A program made the translations under genes and the position numbers. Below the pieces are notes generated by a model. It saw only the letters and a list, made by a program, of their open reading frames with translations, had not been told where the DNA came from and did no database searches. 64,000 bases of DNA, taken from positions 1,034,112 through 1,098,111 of the forward strand of contig NZ_SGXE01000001.1 of the NCBI RefSeq assembly GCF_004216895.1, given 5' to 3'. The DNA comes from Aquimarina brevivitae (GTDB taxonomy: Bacteria; Bacteroidota; Bacteroidia; Flavobacteriales; Flavobacteriaceae). How positions within the stretch are numbered: the first letter of the stretch is position 1; every line of letters starts with the position of its first letter. Shown here piece by piece: positions 1-9,001 of the stretch.

Positions 1-203
1 TCGCCATTAAATCTACTAAGGCCACCTCCTTGTGTACCAAGCCAAAGGTATCCTTTTTCATCCTGAAGCATATCAAAAACCTGAGATTGAGGCAGACCAT
101 CCTCTAGTGTATAGCTCTGTAATTGATTACTTTGTCCTGAAACTAGTACAGGAGCAATTACGATGGAAATAACGAAAATATACCGCGTTAAGAACTGGAT
201 CAT
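1..203 (-). CDS. Two-component regulator propeller protein, N-terminal fragment (partial)
   Basis: The reading frame starts at an ATG at 203-201 and runs off the left edge of the window. The first 20 or so residues form a signal peptide ending near VSGQ. They are followed by a stretch with YTLEDGLPQSQV and GYLWLGTQGGGLSRFNG, which is the signature of the first Reg_prop beta-propeller repeat. In Bacteroidota such proteins are usually periplasmic sensors that continue into a Y_Y_Y domain, a membrane helix and a kinase or DNA-binding domain; that part is outside the window. A LuxR-type response regulator lies 1.5 kb away and could be a partner, but this is only suggested by proximity. Confidence 0.75.
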   Translation of the reverse strand, partial: MIQFLTRYIFVISIVIAPVLVSGQSNQLQSYTLEDGLPQSQVFDMLQDEKGYLWLGTQGGGLSRFNG

Positions 204-449
204 TGAAGCAAATTCTGGTCTTTACAAATATAATCAACACAATTATAATTTACCGCGTATAACAAGAAAGATCGGTAAGGATAGTTGAGTTATCGCTATA
301 AATGTAATCAGAATGTGATCAATGATATCAACGTTTCTTTATAACTGATTAAGGTATTATTTCGACTTTGTAAAAATAGTATCCCAAGAAACAGGAGTAC
401 GCAATAAACTAAAATAATAGAATTGAAGAAGTACTCCTTTGTTTGTGGA

Positions 450-1013
450 TTAATAACTTGTGATTGCATTTGTTTTTGAAAGGTCATAGGTAGATCCATT
501 CCAGGAGTAACTTTGTTTAAGATTGACATATTTAACTTTAGCTTGTTCTGTATAAAAGGTTTGGGTTTTTAAGATATTGGCTTCAATACCATATTCTTGA
601 CCAGGAAAAATATATTGATAATCCATGTCAGCATTCTGGCAATATACATTCTTAACTTGTGGAAGTTCTATAACCTCTCCTGAGGTATTCACCAAAAAGT
701 AATAGGCATCTACGTACGCACAACAGGCTAGGTATTCTACCTCTACTTTAATTACTTCAGAGACCCCTTTTAAGCCGGGGTTCTCTAAAGTAGTTACAAA
801 AATATCTTCAAAAAGTTCTGTGTCGTTGATGGTTAGTGTTGACATCACTTTTTGATCTTTTTCAGCATTCAAAATATGAAATGTGTAAACCTGTTTTTGG
901 TCTTGGTCAGAGATATGAGTGCTTACCAAGTACCGACTTGAATGTTGAAATTGATTCTGAGCTATTATCCACTGAAAGCAGAGCAGCACACAGATAAAGA
1001 TATTTCTTTTCAT
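450..1013 (-). CDS. Secreted hypothetical protein
   Basis: A 187-residue protein opening with a clear signal peptide (Lys-Arg, then a hydrophobic core, ending near IIAQ). I do not recognise a domain. The mature part is rich in Tyr, Val and Asp, has a CC pair in the middle and a C-terminal YSWNGSTYDLSK stretch, and looks like an exported beta-rich protein. It stands alone between the propeller regulator and acylphosphatase. A smaller frame overlapping its 3' end (308-529) looks like a shadow. Confidence 0.6.
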   Translation of the reverse strand: MKRNIFICVLLCFQWIIAQNQFQHSSRYLVSTHISDQDQKQVYTFHILNAEKDQKVMSTLTINDTELFEDIFVTTLENPGLKGVSEVIKVEVEYLACCAYVDAYYFLVNTSGEVIELPQVKNVYCQNADMDYQYIFPGQEYGIEANILKTQTFYTEQAKVKYVNLKQSYSWNGSTYDLSKTNAITSY

Positions 1014-1211
1014 AGTAATTTATTTTGAGGTTGGCTATTCACCTCTATAAAAGTAATTACTTCATCTGCTTTAATTTAGCACGTTCTAGAATTCGTAATG
1101 AGTAATCTAGAATTCGTAAAAAGGGTTGAATTCAGTTATTTATTTAATCTGTAACTGTTCGTGAAAATAGGTGCTCTATCAATTTTAAAGGCCGCAGAAT
1201 TATAAATGAGA

Positions 1212-1484
1212 CTAACGTTTAATTTCAAAGCTTGTAAAGTCTTTCAGGCCATCCTCTTTCTTCTTCACATCAGCGACGAGCGCAAATTCTGGACCTTGAT
1301 GACACCATTCTACTAATTTGTTTAATTGAGCTTCTGCACCTTCGGCCTCGATATATACATTACCATTATCTAAATTTTGCACATAACCAACAAGGCCTAA
1401 CTGGTCCGCAGTTTCTTTAGTGCTTTTGCGATACCAAACTCCCTGTACTTTTCCGGTAATGGTGATATTGTAATGTTTAGTCAT
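1212..1484 (-). CDS. acyP: Acylphosphatase
   Basis: This 90-residue protein has the usual family length. It carries the N-terminal phosphate-binding loop GKVQGVWYR, whose Arg binds the acyl phosphate, and the second signature GYVQNLDNGNVYIEAEG, whose Asn positions the attacking water. Acylphosphatases hydrolyse carboxyl-phosphate bonds such as acetyl phosphate or 1,3-bisphosphoglycerate in the cytosol. It appears monocistronic, and both catalytic residues are present. Confidence 0.95.
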   Translation of the reverse strand: MTKHYNITITGKVQGVWYRKSTKETADQLGLVGYVQNLDNGNVYIEAEGAEAQLNKLVEWCHQGPEFALVADVKKKEDGLKDFTSFEIKR

Positions 1485-1701
1485 GAGGTAATACTTGGTT
1501 AAGGCTTAAAGATACTAAGATCAGCTTGCTTATTAAAATAGGGAGCACTTATTTTTACCGATAAATCGATTTGTTTTATACTAGTCATATCATTAAAAAA
1601 TGTTAAAAATTAATGTTATTTTAACAAATTTTATAGTATCTTTTATGTGTATTTAGAATACAGCAACAACAAACCATAGACAACCTAACACACACAAACC
1701 A

Positions 1702-2340
1702 TTGAAAAATTCAGTTGTTATTGTAGAAGATCACGCGCTTTTTTCGCAAGCTTTGACCTCTTTGGTCAATAGTTTGGTGCAATATGAAGTGTTGTTTACT
1801 GTAAAAAATGGGGCAGCATTATTAAAATCTTTGAAAAAGCAAACGGTACTTCCAGATATTATATTAATGGACATAATTGTACCTGCATATGATGGTTTGG
1901 AAACAATCAGTGCCTTAAAAATACAGTATCCAAGAATAAAAGTTTTGGTGCTTTCAAAATTTGAGAATAAAAAAATTATTCTCAAAACCATACTTGCTGG
2001 TGCCAAGGGGTACTTGCCAAAGGATGCAGAAAAAGGGCTATTGAGAAAGGCATTAATTGAATTACAAGATAAAGGGTTCTTTCATACCAAAGAAGTAGCC
2101 GAATTATTGATCGGTGCCTTGCACCCTGCTACCAAAAGTGAGGTGGAATTAAAAGATCGTGAGCTAGAGTTTGTCAAACAAGCCTGCACAGAAAAAACCT
2201 ATAAAGAAATTGCCCAAGATATGTGTGTTAGCCCGAAGACCATTGAAGGATATCGGGATGCTATTTTTGAGAAACTAAACCTTAAAAATCGCACAGGTAT
2301 GGTACTCTATGCCATCAAAAATCATATTTTTAGTCCCTAG
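1702..2340 (+). CDS. LuxR/NarL-type response regulator
   Basis: The protein has 212 residues. An N-terminal receiver domain (about 1-120) shows VIVEDH with the acidic pocket, the phosphorylatable Asp in ILMDI, and the switch Lys in GYLPKDAEK. The C-terminal HTH (about 150-205) has the LuxR pattern ELEFVKQACTEKTYKEIAQ followed by VSPKTIEGYRDAIFEKL. The only start in frame is a TTG at 1702, because no ATG or GTG lies between it and upstream stops. No kinase is adjacent; the propeller regulator at the left edge is a possible partner. An upstream region of about 200 bp is AT-rich and probably holds the promoter. Confidence 0.9.
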   Translation: MKNSVVIVEDHALFSQALTSLVNSLVQYEVLFTVKNGAALLKSLKKQTVLPDIILMDIIVPAYDGLETISALKIQYPRIKVLVLSKFENKKIILKTILAGAKGYLPKDAEKGLLRKALIELQDKGFFHTKEVAELLIGALHPATKSEVELKDRELEFVKQACTEKTYKEIAQDMCVSPKTIEGYRDAIFEKLNLKNRTGMVLYAIKNHIFSP

Positions 2341-2343
2341 TTA

Positions 2344-3588
2344 TTAACCACTTGTGGGTAATTTTCTACTTTTTTGCCAATATATTAATAAAGCTAAACT
2401 TACTATAGCAGCTACAGATATTCCAAAAATCAGTCCAATGCTTTTAGCTTCATAAAAACGCTGGTTCAAGAATTCAAAGAAGACCGAGGTTACTTTTGAC
2501 GGGATAAATATCAGGCTAATCATTATTGTCAGATATTTTGGATTAGCATATTTGGTAATAACTGAATATACAATAGGGATGATATGAATTTGAGCAATGG
2601 ACAAACATAAGGCTGAGATGATATAGAATGGTAAATGGTTTGAAGTACTGCTTTCTGGTATAAAGAATAAGGTTGTTAACGCTACACCAGCAAGTACAAA
2701 ACTTACTATAATTTTAATGACTTGACGATTATAAATATACAACCATACAAAAGCTGCAATTACTCCAAGGAGGATACTAAAAATTTGGGATAAGGTTTGC
2801 CAATCAGCCTGAAAGAAGAAAATGGAATGCAATTGATCCAAGCCTAAATTTATTGAAAGTATTGGGAGGTATGCAATTTCATATACACCCCAAAAAATAC
2901 CCACTAAGATCATAGCACTGATTACTTTAGCTCCATTTATAGGCTTTTTCTTCATCATAGTAGTCAGGTCAATATCTGGATCAGGATATTTTGAGCTGAT
3001 AATGACGGGTGTAATGGAAGATAAAATCAAAACGGAACAAATTAAGAAAGCAGTTTGATACCCAAAGATTTCAGTTATATACCCTATTGCCAAAACGCCT
3101 ACAAAACTACCTAGGATAGTTGCTACATAAAATAAGGTAAAGCCTGCGTCCATTATTTTAGTGTTGTTAAAGTACAACTTTCCATAACTGGCAATTATAT
3201 TGGGGGTATAGAGTCCACTACCCAAAACAAGTAAAAATAATCCCGGATAAAGCGTAGCTGAAAGTGATATGGCTAATAATGCTGCACCTGCAGCCTGAAA
3301 ATGAACTCCAAAAAAAATACATTTTTTATTACTGAAAAAAAAGTCTCCAAGAAAACCACCAAGAATACCTGAAAACAATATGAGGATTAGCGTAGATTCA
3401 TAAACCCTTATCGCTATATCACTGGTCATTTGTATAGTATCCGTAGTCATATATGCAAATAGCAGCATCAGTAAGCCGTGATGTCCTATTTGTTCTAAAA
3501 CCCTTGATTTACTAAGGGAATATGCAGATAATGGATGCTTTTGCTCACTCATCACATTTGTATGATTTGTAGGGTGTCTTTCGTTCAT
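2344..3588 (-). CDS. Divergent POT-like MFS transporter
   Basis: This 414-residue integral membrane protein has about 11-12 predicted helices. The N-terminal region resembles proton-dependent oligopeptide transporters: RVLEQIGHHGLLMLLFAYM aligns with the POT first-helix pattern, and GGFLGD in helix 2 matches the GGxxGD loop. The POT ExxERFxYY proton-coupling motif is not preserved, and the protein is shorter than the usual 500 residues or so. The substrate therefore cannot be assigned; peptides are only a family-level guess. Its start is divergent from the neighbouring stress protein. An in-frame ATG at 3552 (MSEQKH) is an alternative start. Confidence 0.7.
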   Translation of the reverse strand: MNERHPTNHTNVMSEQKHPLSAYSLSKSRVLEQIGHHGLLMLLFAYMTTDTIQMTSDIAIRVYESTLILILFSGILGGFLGDFFFSNKKCIFFGVHFQAAGAALLAISLSATLYPGLFLLVLGSGLYTPNIIASYGKLYFNNTKIMDAGFTLFYVATILGSFVGVLAIGYITEIFGYQTAFLICSVLILSSITPVIISSKYPDPDIDLTTMMKKKPINGAKVISAMILVGIFWGVYEIAYLPILSINLGLDQLHSIFFFQADWQTLSQIFSILLGVIAAFVWLYIYNRQVIKIIVSFVLAGVALTTLFFIPESSTSNHLPFYIISALCLSIAQIHIIPIVYSVITKYANPKYLTIMISLIFIPSKVTSVFFEFLNQRFYEAKSIGLIFGISVAAIVSLALLIYWQKSRKLPTSG

Positions 3589-3653
3589 ATGGCTTTAATA
3601 TTGGAAACGTTGAGTAGTAAAAATAAGGGTTTGAAATTTATTTGTTTTCGGTT

Positions 3654-3698
3654 TATGATATTTATCATAGTTATTGCCCCTTATGATCTTTAGTTTTG
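3654..3698 (+). promoter_or_regulatory. FNR/CRP-type box A with promoter element, upstream of usp
   Basis: A perfect palindrome TATGAT-ATTT-ATCATA lies at 3654-3669. A perfect Bacteroidota minus-7 element TAGTTTTG lies at 3691-3698 and starts 29.5 bp from the palindrome centre. The start codon of the stress protein follows at 3725. The geometry is that of a class II CRP/FNR activator site near -41.5. No matching element at this spacing is seen toward the divergent transporter. Confidence 0.75.
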
Positions 3699-3724
3699 AG
3701 TATCAATTTTAAAAAACAAACGTG

Positions 3725-4567
3725 ATGAATAAGATACTTGTACCTGTAGACTTTTCTAAGTATTCTACGGAAGCACTAAAAGTTGCAGCCCATATAGCAA
3801 AAAAACAGAATGCTGAAATTGTTGCCTTACATATGTTGGGTATCACAGAGGCTGTATTGATCAAGAATGAAGAGCAAGAAGTGGCAGAGGCCATGTATTA
3901 TATGAAATTGGCAGAAAAGCAATTTGATTCCTTATTACAGGAGGATTTCCTTGCCGATGTAAAAATTACCGAAAGGGTGTTGAACCACAAAGTATTTAGC
4001 GAAATCAATGATTTAGCTACAGAGCTAGATATTGACTTGATTATTATGGGTTCTCATGGTACCACTAATCTAAGAGAAGATGTTTTTATTGGTTCCAATA
4101 CCGAAAAAGTTGTCCGTACCTCCAATGTACCAGTGCTGGTAATTAAGGAAAATGCTGAAGATTTTAAAATGGAATCTGCAGTATTTGCTTGCGATTTTAA
4201 GCTGCCAAGCCTGAAAGCTTATCATAATGCTATCAAATTATTTGAACGTTTTGATATGGATTTCACCCTATTGTACATCAACTTACCGGGAGAACGATTT
4301 AGGAGCAATCTAGAAATTGATGAACGTATCAAAGGCTTTTTGACCAAGGCTGATCCTGAAACGGCAGATGAAGTATTTAAAAAAGTAGTGTATTGGTGTG
4401 ATTTTAGTGTAGAAAAAGGAGTTTTTCACTACAGTAACAAAATTAATGCGGATATCATTGCTATCCCAACCCACGGCAGAAGAGGTTTAGCTCATTTTTT
4501 TAGTGGAAGTATAGGAGAGGATATTGCAAATCATGCTACTAAGCCGGTGATCACCTTCAAAATGTAA
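3725..4567 (+). CDS. Tandem-domain universal stress protein (UspA family)
   Basis: The protein has 280 residues and two Usp domains. The N-terminal domain begins ILVPVDFSKYS and ends with the complete ATP-binding motif G-x2-G-x9-G-S (GSHG...GSNTEKVVR, about residues 115-133). Its C-terminal domain is unusually well preserved for this window: THGRRGLAHFFSGS near the end lacks only the first Gly. A GTG directly upstream at 3722 is possible, but the ATG at 3725 aligns with the other copies. It is preceded by box A and is the first of seven such proteins in the window. Family members bind ATP or act as stress-signalling proteins; the exact role is unknown. Confidence 0.93.
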   Translation: MNKILVPVDFSKYSTEALKVAAHIAKKQNAEIVALHMLGITEAVLIKNEEQEVAEAMYYMKLAEKQFDSLLQEDFLADVKITERVLNHKVFSEINDLATELDIDLIIMGSHGTTNLREDVFIGSNTEKVVRTSNVPVLVIKENAEDFKMESAVFACDFKLPSLKAYHNAIKLFERFDMDFTLLYINLPGERFRSNLEIDERIKGFLTKADPETADEVFKKVVYWCDFSVEKGVFHYSNKINADIIAIPTHGRRGLAHFFSGSIGEDIANHATKPVITFKM

Positions 4568-4636
4568 AAAAATAAGAGTTTGTGTTTAGTATAAAGGATC
4601 AGAACCGCTTTGCTGAGGTGTGTTTTGGTCCTTTTT

Positions 4637-5335
4637 CTATAGAATACCTAATGCAATTTCAACCATAGTAGAAAAAGTAGTTTCGCGTTCTTCTGCGGTA
4701 GTTTTTTCGCCACTGACTAAGGAATCTGAAATCGTTAAAATCGAAAGTGCTTTTACATTATGCTTAGCGGCAACGGTGTATAGCCCAGCGGTTTCCATCT
4801 CCACGCACAATACGCCAAATTCTGCCCATTTTTGATAGGACAAGGGATCATCTTCATAAAATTCATCAGCAGACAATACATTGCCGGCTTTTATAGCAAT
4901 ATTATGTTTTTTGGTAAAAGCAATTACTTTTTCAAAAAGTTCAAAATTAGCAGTAGGCGAGTAGTCCGCATTGATAAACCTGGAATTATTGATGCCTGAA
5001 GTTGAGGAGGCTGCCATAGCAACTACAATATCTCTTAGTTTGATATGAGGCTGATAAGATCCAGCAGAGCCAACCCGTATTAAATTCTTTGCTCCATAAT
5101 CGGTAATTAATTCATTGCAGTAAATTAAAGCAGAGGGTATCCCCATACCTGTTCCTTGAACAGAAACTTTTTTTCCTTTATAATTACCCGTAAATCCAAG
5201 CATACCCCGTACTTCAGAGTAACAAACTACCTGATCCAAAAAAGTCTCTGCTATCCATTTCGCTCGTAGTGGATCTCCAGGGAGTAGAATAGTTTCAGCG
5301 ATTTCGCCTTTTTTGGCTGCGATATGAGTACTCAT
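4637..5335 (-). CDS. deoD: Purine-nucleoside phosphorylase, DeoD type
   Basis: This 232-residue protein matches the hexameric trimeric-fold PNP family. Visible motifs are [13 protein letters not shown] (phosphate-binding Arg), [15 protein letters not shown], the nucleoside-binding EMETAGLY and the SDSLVSGE loop carrying the catalytic Asp. It cleaves purine (deoxy)nucleosides with phosphate, giving the base and (deoxy)ribose-1-phosphate. It is the last gene of a trxA-deoC-deoD operon, 8 bp after deoC, which fits deoxynucleoside salvage with deoxyribose phosphate passed to the aldolase. Confidence 0.97.
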   Translation of the reverse strand: MSTHIAAKKGEIAETILLPGDPLRAKWIAETFLDQVVCYSEVRGMLGFTGNYKGKKVSVQGTGMGIPSALIYCNELITDYGAKNLIRVGSAGSYQPHIKLRDIVVAMAASSTSGINNSRFINADYSPTANFELFEKVIAFTKKHNIAIKAGNVLSADEFYEDDPLSYQKWAEFGVLCVEMETAGLYTVAAKHNVKALSILTISDSLVSGEKTTAEERETTFSTMVEIALGIL

Positions 5336-5343
5336 ACAAAGCG

Positions 5344-5985
5344 TTATTCGGATAATATTTTAATACCTGATGAGGTTCCAATTCTTTCGGCTCCGGCTCT
5401 GATAAAAGCCACCGCTGTTTCGCGATCTCTAATACCGCCAGAGGCTTTGATTTTAATACGATCGCCTACTTCTTTTTTCATTAATTCCACATCTGCTAAG
5501 GTGGCTCCACCCGTACCAAAACCGGTAGAGGTTTTAATAAAGTCAGCTCCAGCCTTAATACTTAAATTACAGGCAATTTTTTTTTGTTCATCAGTAAGAT
5601 AGCAATTTTCAAAAATAACTTTCAAGGTACGCTCTTCGATGGCGTTTTTAACCATTCGGATTTCTTCTTCAATTAAGTCATAGTAGCCCGATTTGAGCAT
5701 GCCTACATTGAGCACCATATCAATTTCATCCGCACAATCTTGCGCACATTGTTTTGCTTCAAAAGCTTTAACGGATGCTTTTTGAGCCCCAAATGGAAAT
5801 CCTACAACAGCACAAACCTTGATATCTGTATTTCTTAACTGACTGTCGGCAAGTGCAGCATAATAGCTATTGACACAAACAGAATAAAAATTGTATTGTT
5901 TTGCTTCATCACACAAATTTTTGATATCATCTACTGTCGCATTGGGTTTTAATAGGGTGTGATCTATAAATTTACCAAACTCCAT
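5344..5985 (-). CDS. deoC: Deoxyribose-phosphate aldolase
   Basis: This 213-residue TIM-barrel class I aldolase opens with [11 protein letters not shown], the DeoC signature. It carries the Schiff-base Lys in [15 protein letters not shown], the second Lys in IKASGGIRD, and the acidic DMVLNVG strand. It converts 2-deoxyribose-5-phosphate to glyceraldehyde-3-phosphate and acetaldehyde. It sits 2 bp after trxA and 8 bp before deoD, so the three are almost certainly cotranscribed. Confidence 0.97.
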   Translation of the reverse strand: MEFGKFIDHTLLKPNATVDDIKNLCDEAKQYNFYSVCVNSYYAALADSQLRNTDIKVCAVVGFPFGAQKASVKAFEAKQCAQDCADEIDMVLNVGMLKSGYYDLIEEEIRMVKNAIEERTLKVIFENCYLTDEQKKIACNLSIKAGADFIKTSTGFGTGGATLADVELMKKEVGDRIKIKASGGIRDRETAVAFIRAGAERIGTSSGIKILSE

Positions 5986-5987
5986 AA

Positions 5988-6287
5988 TTAATGGTAACTG
6001 TTAATGACTTCTACAATTTGCTGTTTTTGTAATACGCCTGATTGGCGCCACAATTGTTTGCCGTTTTTAAATAACAACATCGTGGGTACACCTCTTACTT
6101 GAAATTTGCCAGCGAGATCTTGATTTTTATCGACATCTACTTTTATGATCTTAATTTGATTACCAAGATCATCTTTAACTTCCTTTAGAATCGGAGCAAG
6201 CATTTTACAGGGACCACACCAATCCGCATAAAAATCGACCAGCACCGGTTTATCTGAATTTATAATATTTGAAAAACTATCTTTCAT
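5988..6287 (-). CDS. trxA: Thioredoxin
   Basis: The protein has 99 residues and the canonical active site ADWCGPCKMLAP near residue 25-30. The buried Asp (VDFYADW), the cis-Pro in RGVPTML and the C-terminal GKQLWRQSG also match the family. It is a cytosolic dithiol reductant. It is the first gene of an operon with deoC and deoD, which is a less usual arrangement for thioredoxin; a role in deoxynucleotide metabolism through ribonucleotide reductase would fit. The upstream region carries a TAACTTTA promoter-like element. Confidence 0.96.
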   Translation of the reverse strand: MKDSFSNIINSDKPVLVDFYADWCGPCKMLAPILKEVKDDLGNQIKIIKVDVDKNQDLAGKFQVRGVPTMLLFKNGKQLWRQSGVLQKQQIVEVINSYH

Positions 6288-6396
6288 AATTTTATTTGCG
6301 GTTTGTTACTAAAGTTAGGTAACTCTAAGCAAACTTGTAAAGGTTATGAATCAAAATTAGTTGTTTTTAAGAATAAAATAACGAATAATACTTAGG

Positions 6397-7284
6397 TTAA
6401 CTTACCACTGGCTCGTTGTTATATGCCTTTATAATGGGTAATAATTCTTTGATAGGGATGCTAACATAATAAGTTCCGGTGTAGGAAGGACAAATGACGC
6501 AGTCATCAAAATAATAAAGAATAGCATCATCTTTAATGACAAAATTATTTTGATAGACTTCAAAATCTCCTTGCGAAATTTCCCAGCAGTTGTAATACAA
6601 ATTGCCTTTTTCAATTTCAGCGGTGATAATCTCATTAATCTTATTGAAAACGACACTTTGAGAATTTGGCTTAAAGAAATCATCGAACTCGATGAATTCT
6701 CCTTTTTCTAAATCATAGTTAATACAATCAAAACTATAGGTACTGTTTTTCATACCTGCATAGTAATTTTCTTTATAAATTAACACACTAAGTAGGTCGT
6801 TTTTTGATTGATATACCTTGTAATCTATATATCGTTTATCTTTTTGGATAGCACCGTTGATAGAATCGCAAAGCATTTCTTTATCATCTAATAAATCATT
6901 TTCTGTGGCTTCTATATTTAGATATTTTTTTTGTACATAATCATTGAATGTAGCGTATTGTTTATTGTTTGCTTCATTGAGATTAGGATACCTATAGTCA
7001 ATAATATAAAAGTCACTTTCTTTAAAAAAGCTCTTATCTACAATAATATCTTGCAGGTTAAGTTTGTCATCTTTTGCTTTAATAAGTATTTCTTTTTTAA
7101 TAGCCTTTGTTTTTTCTTGATCGTACTCCAGGCTTTCTTCTGAAAAATAATTTTCAGTTTTGTTTGAGGAATCTTGTTCTACAAGTTTTGGTTCTTCTTT
7201 ATGCTCTTCTTGTTTGCTATCCGATTGTTGATTGCCACAAGAAACCAGTGTCAAAGCTAAGAGGGTTACTATATAGTATTTCAT
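6397..7284 (-). CDS. Lipoprotein with RsiV-like DUF3298 domain
   Basis: The protein has 295 residues. A lipoprotein signal with the lipobox LVSC (Cys near residue 16) is followed by a long acidic and Gln/Glu-rich linker. The C-terminal half contains the DUF4163/DUF3298 pattern: SFDCINYDLEKGEFIEFDDFF and a late DCVICPSYTGTYYVSIPIKELLP. In related proteins this fold occurs in the anti-sigma factor RsiV and in PdaC; here no sigma factor is adjacent, so a regulatory role is not supported. It is probably an exported, membrane-anchored protein of unknown function. Confidence 0.7.
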   Translation of the reverse strand: MKYYIVTLLALTLVSCGNQQSDSKQEEHKEEPKLVEQDSSNKTENYFSEESLEYDQEKTKAIKKEILIKAKDDKLNLQDIIVDKSFFKESDFYIIDYRYPNLNEANNKQYATFNDYVQKKYLNIEATENDLLDDKEMLCDSINGAIQKDKRYIDYKVYQSKNDLLSVLIYKENYYAGMKNSTYSFDCINYDLEKGEFIEFDDFFKPNSQSVVFNKINEIITAEIEKGNLYYNCWEISQGDFEVYQNNFVIKDDAILYYFDDCVICPSYTGTYYVSIPIKELLPIIKAYNNEPVVS

Positions 7285-7361
7285 AAATTTATAGTTTTAG
7301 GTATAGTATAAAAATACTACACATTTCAGTTCTTATCTATGATTTTAATCACATTTTACAC

Positions 7362-7389
7362 AAAAAAAGACGGAAATATTTCCGTCTTT
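7362..7389 (-). terminator. Rho-independent terminator of the 7418-7702 gene
   Basis: A 24-bp perfect palindrome (AAAGACGGAAAT and its reverse complement, 7366-7389) is followed on the minus strand by a run of seven T. It lies 29 bp beyond the stop of the small membrane protein gene and so closes a monocistronic unit. Confidence 0.9.
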
Positions 7390-7417
7390 CTCCTCCTAAT
7401 CAAAATCGCGAATGATT

Positions 7418-7702
7418 TTAAAAAAGCATATTTCCAGAAAAAATTATCAAGTTAGTTATAACGCTCAATACTAATAAGTCAAATACAACTTTTGGTTTTT
7501 GAACGGTTAATATGGCTGCATTATGAGCACTACATACGACAACGCTTAGAAATACCATAAACATTTGTAGTAGATTATGACCATTCATTAAGGTTGCCAT
7601 AATTGCGATGGATCCCAAACAGGTAGAAACGATGATTGCTAAAGCGGAGTATCCAATGTAATTTTCGGTAAAGTCAGTGCTTAATTTTGTATACAGTGTC
7701 AT
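7418..7702 (-). CDS. Small three-helix membrane protein
   Basis: A 94-residue protein with an amphipathic start and three hydrophobic segments (about 18-36, 42-62 and 72-92). I do not recognise the family. It is monocistronic: its own TGAY-N4-RTCA box and promoter lie 63 bp upstream, and a strong terminator follows the stop. This makes it a likely member of the micro-oxic regulon. Conserved small residues in the helices (AAIL, SAL, GSIAIMA) suggest tight helix packing. Function unknown. Confidence 0.7.
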   Translation of the reverse strand: MTLYTKLSTDFTENYIGYSALAIIVSTCLGSIAIMATLMNGHNLLQMFMVFLSVVVCSAHNAAILTVQKPKVVFDLLVLSVITNLIIFSGNMLF

Positions 7703-7727
7703 AATTATATCTTTTTGAATTATGATG

Positions 7728-7772
7728 TAAAACTACACTTTGGAGAGCTCTTAAAATATGATAAAAATCATA
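7728..7772 (-). promoter_or_regulatory. FNR/CRP-type box B with promoter element
   Basis: A perfect palindrome TATGAT-AAAA-ATCATA lies at 7757-7772. On the minus strand the element TAGTTTTA (7735-7728) starts exactly 29.5 bp from its centre, one base away from TAnnTTTG. The served gene starts at 7702. The box sits 12 bp beyond the cbpM stop codon. Confidence 0.72.
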
Positions 7773-7784
7773 CTTAAACGATTT

Positions 7785-8081
7785 TTAATCTTCGTATAAA
7801 CGAAGTCTGTTTTTTAAGGTAATTACTTCATTTTGTATCTCTTCTACCTGGCGCAATAATCGCATGATTACTTCTACACCTTCGAGATTTATGTCTAAAT
7901 CTTGATGTAATAATACAATTTTTTCAAGTTTGGGTAATTCCTCTTGATGGAGATAGTACTCCTTTGAATTTGTGGTAATTATTTCTATCAACCCATAACG
8001 TTGCAACGTATTTATGAATTCTATTTCAACTTGATGTTGATTACAGAATTGAGTGATAGAAACCAAATATTCTTTGCTCAT
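7785..8081 (-). CDS. cbpM: Chaperone modulator CbpM, MerR-like
   Basis: The protein has 98 residues. The N-terminal half resembles a MerR-type winged helix (SITQFCNQHQVEIEFINTLQRYGLIEI), and the C-terminal half is a helical stretch ending in a coiled coil (RLLRQVEEIQNEVITLKNRLRLYED). This is the CbpM pattern. CbpM inhibits the J-domain co-chaperone CbpA by binding its J domain. The gene follows the cbpA-like gene by 11 bp, as in many bacteria. Confidence 0.85.
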   Translation of the reverse strand: MSKEYLVSITQFCNQHQVEIEFINTLQRYGLIEIITTNSKEYYLHQEELPKLEKIVLLHQDLDINLEGVEVIMRLLRQVEEIQNEVITLKNRLRLYED

Positions 8082-8092
8082 GGCATTACTAT

Positions 8093-8983
8093 TTAAAGTT
8101 TAGCTAATTTTTTAAATAAGTCCCTCTGCTCTTGTGACAAGGAGGTAGGTAGGTTAACCTTATAGGTTATATAGAGGTCTCCAAACTGACCTTCCTTTTT
8201 ATACACCGGAAATCCCTTGCCCTTTAGCTTTACCTTACTGTCATTTTGAGTCCCCGGTTTTACGGCTAGCTTAACTTTACCACTAAGTGTATCAATCGTA
8301 ATGTCTCCTCCTAATACAGCGGTATATAGATCAATCTCTTTTGTTAGGTATAGATTAGATTTGTCACGTTTAAATGGAGTATTGTTTGCAATGACAAAAG
8401 TCAGGTATAGATCCCCATTGGGACCACCACCCATACCTGGTCCTCCATGTCCTTTTATTTTAATAGTCTGTCCGTTTTCTACTCCAGCAGGAATCGTAAT
8501 ACGTATGTTTTTATTGTTTATGGTTAGGGTTCTTTTATGCGTAGTTAACACCTCCATAAGATCAAGGTGAAGCTCTGCATTATAATCTTCTCCTCTAAAT
8601 TTTGCCTGTCTGCTACGATAGCTTCGCTTACCTCCGCCAAACATACTTTCAAAGAAATCCGAAAAATCACCTTCACCAAAATTACTGTGAAATTCTGATC
8701 TACCTTGCTGTCCTTGATATTGTCTACGGGATTGCTTCGCTCTTTCAAACTCTTCTGCGTGTTGCCAATCCTTTCCGTACTGATCGTATTTTTTACGATT
8801 TTCAGGATTGGCTAATACCTCATGTGCTTCATTAATTTCTTTAAATTTCTTTTCAGCTTCTGAGTTATTTGGATTTAAATCCGGATGGTATTTTCGAGCT
8901 AGTTTGCGATAGGCTTTTTTAATATCTGCTTCAGTAGCATCTTTGTTGATACCTAAAACTTTGTAATAATCAATGTAATCCAT
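8093..8983 (-). CDS. cbpA: DnaJ/CbpA-type J-domain co-chaperone
   Basis: The protein has 296 residues. The J domain occupies residues 3-68, with the invariant HPD in [12 protein letters not shown] Gly/Phe/Ser-rich linker (about 75-120, [16 protein letters not shown]) follows, then two beta-sandwich client-binding domains (about 125-290). There is no zinc-finger region, which places it with CbpA and not with classical DnaJ. It stimulates Hsp70 ATPase. It is between a TerB-like gene and cbpM in one minus-strand operon. Confidence 0.92.
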   Translation of the reverse strand: MDYIDYYKVLGINKDATEADIKKAYRKLARKYHPDLNPNNSEAEKKFKEINEAHEVLANPENRKKYDQYGKDWQHAEEFERAKQSRRQYQGQQGRSEFHSNFGEGDFSDFFESMFGGGKRSYRSRQAKFRGEDYNAELHLDLMEVLTTHKRTLTINNKNIRITIPAGVENGQTIKIKGHGGPGMGGGPNGDLYLTFVIANNTPFKRDKSNLYLTKEIDLYTAVLGGDITIDTLSGKVKLAVKPGTQNDSKVKLKGKGFPVYKKEGQFGDLYITYKVNLPTSLSQEQRDLFKKLAKL

Positions 8984-9001
8984 AAATAGAACTAAAGCTT
9001 A

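Noticed and set aside
308..529. 73-residue minus-strand ORF with a hydrophobic segment
   Set aside because: It overlaps the 3' end of the better supported 187-residue secreted protein in another frame, and hydrophobic frames are common in AT-rich noncoding DNA.
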